Translations under genes and position numbers: made by a program
Notes under the pieces: model-generated
Told to the model about the DNA's origin: nothing
Database searches by the model: none
Seen by the model: the letters and a program-made list of their open reading frames with translations, nothing else
Part shown: piece after piece, positions 59,616-64,000 of the stretch
How the letters are laid out: each line of letters starts with the position of its first letter
How positions within the stretch are numbered: position 1 is the stretch's first letter
Source: Halobacillus litoralis
Lineage (GTDB): Bacteria > Bacillota > Bacilli > Bacillales > Halobacillaceae
Direction: 5' to 3'
Length of the DNA: 64,000 bases
NCBI RefSeq assembly: GCF_009856355.1
Contig: NZ_WMEW01000010.1
Coordinates: 1-64,000 of the forward strand

Positions 59616-60128
59616 TTGGGTTTATTCTCTCGATTGTTTTCAAAGAAAGACCAGCAGCCGCCCGAGGTGAAAGAGCGGACGCCGCTGACGATTGAAGTAG
59701 GGGACATTGTGACCTACGACCTTGCCGATTACGAAGTGGTAGGGAAAATCACCTACCGTGACGGGTCTTATGAATGGTATGCCTACCAACTGCTGGAAGG
59801 AAATCAAACCAAATGGCTTGCTGCTGAAATGGATGACGAACTGGAGCTTGGGATGTATGAAAAAATCAACCTGCCTGTAAACAGGCCGTACCCCGCTTCT
59901 CTTGAGTATGAAGGAGTTACCTATACGAAGGATGAAGAAGGGGAAGCCCGGGTGACAGGCGAAGGCCGCAGCACAAATGTGAACGGCCGTACCGTCAGCT
60001 ATGCAGATTATATATCTGAAGATGAAGAAACCTACCTCAGTGTGGAAGCCTGGGGCACGGAAGTCGAAGTCAGTGTCGGATCAGACATTGAAGCGTATGA
60101 ATTGAAGATTATTGCAGGTTCCAAATAA
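59616..60128 (+). CDS. DUF4178 protein, partner of PspA
   Basis: A 170-residue protein with one DUF4178 beta-rich domain (IEVGDIVTYDLADYEVVGKITYRDGSYEWYAYQLLEG, residues 27-63). The N-terminus (GLFSRLFSKK) may be an amphipathic membrane-binding helix. The start is TTG at 59616, preceded by AAGGGAAG. The next gene, pspA, begins 15 bp downstream with AAGGAGG, so they form a two-gene operon. DUF4178 genes have been noted next to PspA in several lineages; a joint envelope-stress role is likely but unproven. Confidence 0.78.
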   Translation: MGLFSRLFSKKDQQPPEVKERTPLTIEVGDIVTYDLADYEVVGKITYRDGSYEWYAYQLLEGNQTKWLAAEMDDELELGMYEKINLPVNRPYPASLEYEGVTYTKDEEGEARVTGEGRSTNVNGRTVSYADYISEDEETYLSVEAWGTEVEVSVGSDIEAYELKIIAGSK

Positions 60129-60143
60129 AAAGGAGGATTTTAC

Positions 60144-60815
60144 ATGTTTAAATTTTTCAAACGTGTTAAAACGGTCGTAGGTTCTGAAATGAATGCGATG
60201 CTCGATAAAGCGGAAGACCCTGTGAAGATGCTCGACCAGTTCATGAGAGACATGGAAAATGATATCCGTGAAGCAGAAAGTGCGGTTGCTAAACAGATCG
60301 CCAATGAGAAAATGCTGAAGCGTAAATATGATGATGCCCAGGCTCTTGCGGATAAGCGGATGCAGCAGGCAGAGAAAGCGATAGAAGCGGGTAATGAAGA
60401 TCTGGCCCGTCGTGCGCTGGAAGACAAGAAAAATCATCAGGAGCAGGCGGAGCAGTTGAAAGCTTCCTGGGAACGCGCTCAAACAGACGCTTCCAACCTC
60501 CGCGAAAAACTGGATGAGATGAAGAAAGAATATCAGGAGATGAAATTGAAGAAAGACTCCTTGAAAGCTCGTGCGGAATCGGCGAAAACGCGCACGAAAA
60601 TGAACAGAACGATGTCAAGCATCGGTGGAGATGAATCCCGTCAAGGTTTTGAGCGTATGGAAGAAAAGGTCATGCAGTATGAGGCGGAAGCGGATACGAG
60701 TGACGACCTTTCATCCGAAGCCCGTTCCATTGATGATGAATTCGAAGAAATGAATAAGAAAGATGACGTCGATGATGAACTGCAGGCATTGAAGCGCAAA
60801 ATGAACAAAGAATAA
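60144..60815 (+). CDS. pspA: PspA/IM30 (ESCRT-III-like) membrane-repair protein
   Basis: A 223-residue PspA/Vipp1-type protein. It is all helical: the amphipathic N-terminal helix (MFKFFKRVKTVVGSEMNAML), the conserved AEDPVKMLDQFMRDMENDI, then long coiled-coil helices (REAESAVAKQIANEKMLKRKYDDAQ). It assembles into rods or rings on stressed membranes. AAGGAGG precedes the ATG. It forms an operon with the DUF4178 gene and is closed by a hairpin. LiaH-type and PspA-type members are hard to separate by eye. Confidence 0.92.
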   Translation: MFKFFKRVKTVVGSEMNAMLDKAEDPVKMLDQFMRDMENDIREAESAVAKQIANEKMLKRKYDDAQALADKRMQQAEKAIEAGNEDLARRALEDKKNHQEQAEQLKASWERAQTDASNLREKLDEMKKEYQEMKLKKDSLKARAESAKTRTKMNRTMSSIGGDESRQGFERMEEKVMQYEAEADTSDDLSSEARSIDDEFEEMNKKDDVDDELQALKRKMNKE

Positions 60816-60816
60816 T

Positions 60817-60847
60817 GAAAAACCCCCGGCATCCGGGGGTTTTTGTA
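60817..60847 (+). terminator. Terminator of DUF4178-pspA
   Basis: aaaaacccccgg / ccgggggttttt stem. The following ~240 bp up to ytkL hold nothing I can support beyond the promoter area. Confidence 0.88.
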
Positions 60848-61089
60848 TGTGGAAATCCGCAGATGGTCCCCCCTTTTCCTGGGGTGGAAGCCCAATATCT
60901 ATACCGTTTTCTTTCGTCCGGTGGTCCCCTGCTTCTGTTGTAACCGCTCTCTATTCAAAGTCCGTGCAGGGCGGGCTGGGTTTTAGGTGTAGAGAGACAG
61001 GGAAATAAAGAAAAATGTAGAAGGAAATGGAGAGGGCTGGATAACAGAATCCAGTCGTAAACATTACTTTTGTTAGAAGGAGTGGAAGA

Positions 61090-61770
61090 ATGAAAGTTTC
61101 TTATCATGGACATGCCGTAGTCAAAGTGGAAGCCAATGGCAAAACGATCCTGTTTGATCCATTCATTTCAGATAATGGGAACACGGATTTGAATGCGGAT
61201 CAGGTAAAGGCGGATGTGATTCTGCTTACACACGGACATAACGATCACGTGGGGGATACATTTGAAATTGCCAAACGTACCGATGCGCAGATTGTGGCCC
61301 CATATGAACTGGCTACCTATCTCGGAAACAAAGGATTCAATGCTCATCCGATGCATATCGGCGGCGGGCATGAATTTGATTTCGGTCATGTCAAGTTTAC
61401 CCAGGCTTTTCATGGTTCGGCTTATACAGAAGAAGACGGAACCATTGTCTATACCGGGATGCCGACAGGGATACTTCTGACCATTGATGGCAAAACAGTT
61501 TTCCACGCCGGAGATACCGGGTTGTTTTCTGATATGAAACTGATTGGCGAACGCAATGATATTGATCTGGCTTTCCTTCCTATTGGCGACAATTTTACGA
61601 TGGGACCGGAAGATGCCTTAACAGCAGCAGAATGGCTGCAGGCGAAACAGGTGGTGCCGGTTCACTATAACACCTTCGATCTCATCAACCAGGATGGAGA
61701 AGGGTTTGCCTCTCAGGTAAAACCCGGAACGGGACGTGCCCTTCAGCCGGGAGATGTCATAGAACTATAA
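61090..61770 (+). CDS. ytkL: UPF0173 metal-dependent hydrolase YtkL
   Basis: A 226-residue metallo-beta-lactamase-fold hydrolase (UPF0173). Metal ligands are in [13 protein letters not shown] near 47-59 (His-x-His-x-Asp-His), [15 protein letters not shown] and VPVHYNTF. Substrate unknown. GAAGGAG precedes the ATG. It corresponds to B. subtilis ytkL, next to ytoI as here. Confidence 0.9.
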   Translation: MKVSYHGHAVVKVEANGKTILFDPFISDNGNTDLNADQVKADVILLTHGHNDHVGDTFEIAKRTDAQIVAPYELATYLGNKGFNAHPMHIGGGHEFDFGHVKFTQAFHGSAYTEEDGTIVYTGMPTGILLTIDGKTVFHAGDTGLFSDMKLIGERNDIDLAFLPIGDNFTMGPEDALTAAEWLQAKQVVPVHYNTFDLINQDGEGFASQVKPGTGRALQPGDVIEL

Positions 61771-61781
61771 GGAGTTGGAAT

Positions 61782-61818
61782 AAGCGGCGGGCCTTTGAGG
61801 TTCCGCCGCTTATTTTTT
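61782..61818 (+). terminator. Terminator of ytkL
   Basis: aagcggcgg / ccgccgctt stem with T6. Confidence 0.88.
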
Positions 61819-61949
61819 GAGAAGAATGGACGTAGAGGTCTGAACAGAGGGAGCAGTTTTTTTGGAAGAAATTGCAGAACATCTGTATCAGTTGTATAAT
61901 AACAATTAAGAGAAATATGACTAGTACAGATAGAAAGTTTGGTGGGTGA

Positions 61950-63263
61950 ATGGCTACAAAACATGAACAGATCCTGGAACATATCGAGTCCTTATCCGTA
62001 GGAAGCAAAATATCCGTACGCGGGATTGCAAAAGCGCTGAATGTCAGTGAAGGAACGGCCTACCGTGCTATTAAGGAAGCGGAAAACCAGCATCTTGTCA
62101 GTACGATGGAACGTGTGGGTACCATCCGGATTGAAAAGAAGAAAAAAGAAAATATCGAACGTTTGACCTTCGCCGAGATCGTCAACGTTGTCGATGGACA
62201 GGTGCTTGGCGGCAGGGAAGGACTTTACAAGACGCTTGGAAAGTTTGTCATCGGGGCTATGAAACTGGAAGCGATGATGCGCTATACAGAAGCGGGTTCC
62301 CTCCTCATTGTCGGAAACCGGACGAACGCCCATGAACTTGCGGTAAAAGAGGGAGCGGCCGTTTTAGTAACGGGAGGATTTGATACAACGGATACCGTAA
62401 AAAAACTGGCGGACGAAAAGAAACTCCCTGTCATTTCCACGAGTTATGATACATTTACGGTAGCGACCATGATCAATAGAGCCATATACGATCAGCTGAT
62501 TAAAAAGGAAATCGTGCTGGTGGATGATATTTATACATCTTTTGAGAATTCGAGGTTTCTCTCTACAGGAGATACCGTTCAGCGCTGGCACGATTTAAAT
62601 GATGAAACAAAGCACAGCCGCTATCCTGTCGTTGATGAACAGAACCGTGTGGTCGGAATTGTAACTTCCAAGGATGTTATTGGACAGGAAAAAACGGTAA
62701 GGATCGATAAGGTGATGACCCGTAATCCGATGACAGCTCATACGACAACGTCGCTGGCCAATGCGGCGCATGTGATGGTGTGGGAAGGGATCGAACTAAT
62801 GCCTGTCGTTGACACGAGTCACAAATTCCAGGGGATCATTTCCCGTCAGGATGTGTTGAAGGCGCTGCAGCATATTCAACGTCAGCCGCAGGTAGGGGAA
62901 ACGATTGATGATCTGGCTACCAACCGCATGGTCATGGTAGAGAGTGATCAGGAGCCCCGGAGGTGGAGTACGAGGGTGACACCGCAGATGACCAACCAGC
63001 TTGGGACGATGTCTTATGGTGTGTTTGTTTCTCTGATCACAGAGGCATCAAGCCGGATGCTGCGGAAGTATAAAAAAGGGGATCTGGTCGTCGAAAATAT
63101 TTCCGTCTACTTTATCAAGCCGGTGCAGATTGAAAGTGATATAGAAATCAGTCCGCAGATTTTAGAAGTCGGACGTAAATTTGCGAAGGTGGACATTGAA
63201 GTTCACCACGGGAAAGCCATTGTCGGGAAAGCTCTCCTTATGGCGCAGTTGATCGACCGATAA
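61950..63263 (+). CDS. ytoI: YtoI: HTH-DRTGG-CBS-hotdog protein
   Basis: A 437-residue multi-domain protein. An N-terminal winged helix (5-60, VRGIAKALNVSEGTAYRAIKEAE) is followed by a DRTGG domain (70-185, MKLEAMMRYTEAGSLLIVGNRTNAHELAV), two CBS motifs (195-310, SRYPVVDEQNRVVGIVTSKDV, VMTRNPMTAHTTTSL) and a C-terminal hotdog thioesterase-like domain (330-437). It probably senses a nucleotide or acyl-CoA and acts on DNA; the target is not known. The upstream ribosome binding site is GGTGGG. It is the B. subtilis ytoI ortholog by layout. Confidence 0.9.
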   Translation: MATKHEQILEHIESLSVGSKISVRGIAKALNVSEGTAYRAIKEAENQHLVSTMERVGTIRIEKKKKENIERLTFAEIVNVVDGQVLGGREGLYKTLGKFVIGAMKLEAMMRYTEAGSLLIVGNRTNAHELAVKEGAAVLVTGGFDTTDTVKKLADEKKLPVISTSYDTFTVATMINRAIYDQLIKKEIVLVDDIYTSFENSRFLSTGDTVQRWHDLNDETKHSRYPVVDEQNRVVGIVTSKDVIGQEKTVRIDKVMTRNPMTAHTTTSLANAAHVMVWEGIELMPVVDTSHKFQGIISRQDVLKALQHIQRQPQVGETIDDLATNRMVMVESDQEPRRWSTRVTPQMTNQLGTMSYGVFVSLITEASSRMLRKYKKGDLVVENISVYFIKPVQIESDIEISPQILEVGRKFAKVDIEVHHGKAIVGKALLMAQLIDR

Positions 63264-63291
63264 AAAAAGCCGCTGTCCGGGCAGCGGCTTC
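63262..63291. terminator. Terminator between ytoI and ytpI
   Basis: aagccgctg / cagcggctt stem; the A-run lies on the left, so it is a canonical terminator for the minus-strand ytpI. Confidence 0.88.
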
Positions 63292-63300
63292 GTGCCACAT

Positions 63301-63603
63301 TCAAGTCTGGGAATGGGCCTCCTGTTTTTTGTATTCCTGCTGATAGTGGCGGCTCGCTTTCCATCCAAGCCGTGCCTGGGCAGCCCCCAGAATCAGGAAC
63401 ACCAGCCCGACAAACAAGGAGAGCCTTGTCTGATAGAATACATATTGATTAATCGCAAAGAAAAACACGAATCCACCGAGAAAAATCTTAGACCTGCTGT
63501 TCAAGTACTCCTGTGTGAGTGGATCGCGGGCCCGGATGACCATCACTTTGTAATAAATGTAAAGGACAAGGGAAACTAAAATGAGAATCGGAAAAATAAT
63601 CAA
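63301..63603 (-). CDS. ytpI: YtpI-like membrane protein
   Basis: A 100-residue protein of the YtpI family with three hydrophobic helices (residues 2-18, 42-55, 62-76) and a hydrophilic C-terminus (KASRHYQQEYKKQEAHSQT). Nothing is known of its role. The start is TTG at 63603 with AGGAG ten bases before it. It is divergent from nrnA, as in B. subtilis, and the ~120 bp between hold both promoters. Confidence 0.85.
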   Translation of the reverse strand: MIIFPILILVSLVLYIYYKVMVIRARDPLTQEYLNSRSKIFLGGFVFFFAINQYVFYQTRLSLFVGLVFLILGAAQARLGWKASRHYQQEYKKQEAHSQT

Positions 63604-63726
63604 GGTTAATCGACTCCTGATCGTTAAGAATTCCTTATCATTGTAGCTTGTTTTTTTGGAAAAGGCTACCTGTGCCTGGAATTCTTAAAGCAGATGTCAG
63701 GAAAAAATAAGAGGAGGCTTCAACTC

Positions 63727-64000
63727 ATGTCTACACAAGCCATTATACAATCCATTAAAGAATATTCGACCATCATCATCCATCGTCACATCCGTCCGGA
63801 TCCGGACGCCTATGGTTCGCAGGCCGGGCTTGCCGAAATCATTAAAGCAAGCTTTCCGGACAAACAGGTGTATCTTGCGGGAGAAGGGGAGCCTTCACTG
63901 GCTTTTCTTGCCGAAATGGACGATATTGAGGATGATACGTTCAAGGAAGCTCTGGTAATTGTCTGTGACACCGCCAATCAGGCCCGGATTGATGATCAAA
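63727..64000 (+). CDS. nrnA: DHH-family nanoRNase NrnA (5' part, cut by window end)
   Basis: The first 91 codons of a DHH/DHHA1 phosphodiesterase. Visible metal-binding motifs are [15 protein letters not shown] near 18-32 (His and Asp ligands) and [12 protein letters not shown] near 77-88 (Asp). NrnA degrades short RNA oligonucleotides and 3'-phosphoadenosine 5'-phosphate. GAGGAGG precedes the ATG. The rest lies beyond the window. Confidence 0.93.
   Translation, partial: MSTQAIIQSIKEYSTIIIHRHIRPDPDAYGSQAGLAEIIKASFPDKQVYLAGEGEPSLAFLAEMDDIEDDTFKEALVIVCDTANQARIDDQ

Overview
The window reads as chromosomal backbone of a low-to-moderate GC, endospore-forming Firmicute of the family Bacillaceae, most likely a moderately halophilic genus such as Halobacillus (inference). 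The reasons are gene order that follows the Bacillus subtilis ytgP to nrnA segment closely (ytzG, ytzE, pepV, thpR, ytlQ/R, ytmP, trmB, ytnP, ytoP, ytpPQR, sftA, murC, ytxGHJ, aroA-ccpA, motPS, acuABC, tyrS, rpsD, ytsP, refZ, hisJ, ezrA, nifS-thiI, nadK, ytxK, ackA, moaB, ytkK/L, ytoI, ytpI, nrnA), strong AGGAGG ribosome binding sites, frequent TTG starts, SigH/SigB-type promoters, a sodium-type MotPS stator pair, and strongly acidic linkers.

Layout. 1-541: 3' end of a 23S rRNA gene, a roughly 200-bp spacer, the 5S gene and its terminator. 745-3064: iron alcohol dehydrogenase, a decayed IS1182-like element (terminal inverted repeats plus the tail of its transposase), and two small proteins. 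3066-13575: flavoprotein, MurJ-type flippase, 16S pseudouridine synthase, small DeoR-type regulator, K+ channel, PepV dipeptidase, ThpR, a NERD-like protein, lipid kinase and a phosphotransferase. 13706-22893: SDR, a 57-residue membrane protein with a structured 3' RNA, TrmB, a lactonase, peptidase, house-cleaning NTPase, YtoQ, a PfoR-like permease and the ytpPQR cluster. 23045-34301: SftA, nicotinate phosphoribosyltransferase, MurC, the stress operon ytxGH with brxC, aroA, ccpA and motPS. 34332-45352: acuABC, a class A PBP with a long acidic tail, T-box-controlled tyrS, rpsD with a long leader, fRMsr, RefZ and HisJ. 45511-64000: EzrA, sulfur transfer to tRNA (cysteine desulfurase and ThiI), an amidohydrolase, NAD kinase, ytxK-ackA, EcsC, MoaB, Usp, an NCS1 permease, a DUF4178-PspA pair, YtkL, YtoI, YtpI and the start of nrnA.

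Logic. One thread is carbon catabolite control. ccpA is in the window and candidate cre boxes lie upstream of ackA (very good), aroA-ccpA, ytoP and the 57-residue gene. Acetate metabolism is represented by ackA and by acuABC, but the acetyl-CoA synthetase gene that flanks acuABC in B. subtilis is not here. Other threads are envelope growth (MurJ, MurC, class A PBP, EzrA, SftA), redox and stress (brxC, fRMsr, ytxGH), and tRNA/ribosome maintenance (TrmB, ThiI, TyrS, RpsD, ThpR).

I found no CRISPR array, prophage, intact transposon or tRNA gene. No clearly new multi-gene system stands out. The best candidates for something undescribed are the 57-residue membrane peptide followed by a rod-like structured RNA (14731-15100), the inverted repeat that brackets the nicotinate phosphoribosyltransferase promoter (26055-26123), and the DUF4178-PspA pair. 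All positions come from reading the sequence; no database search was possible.
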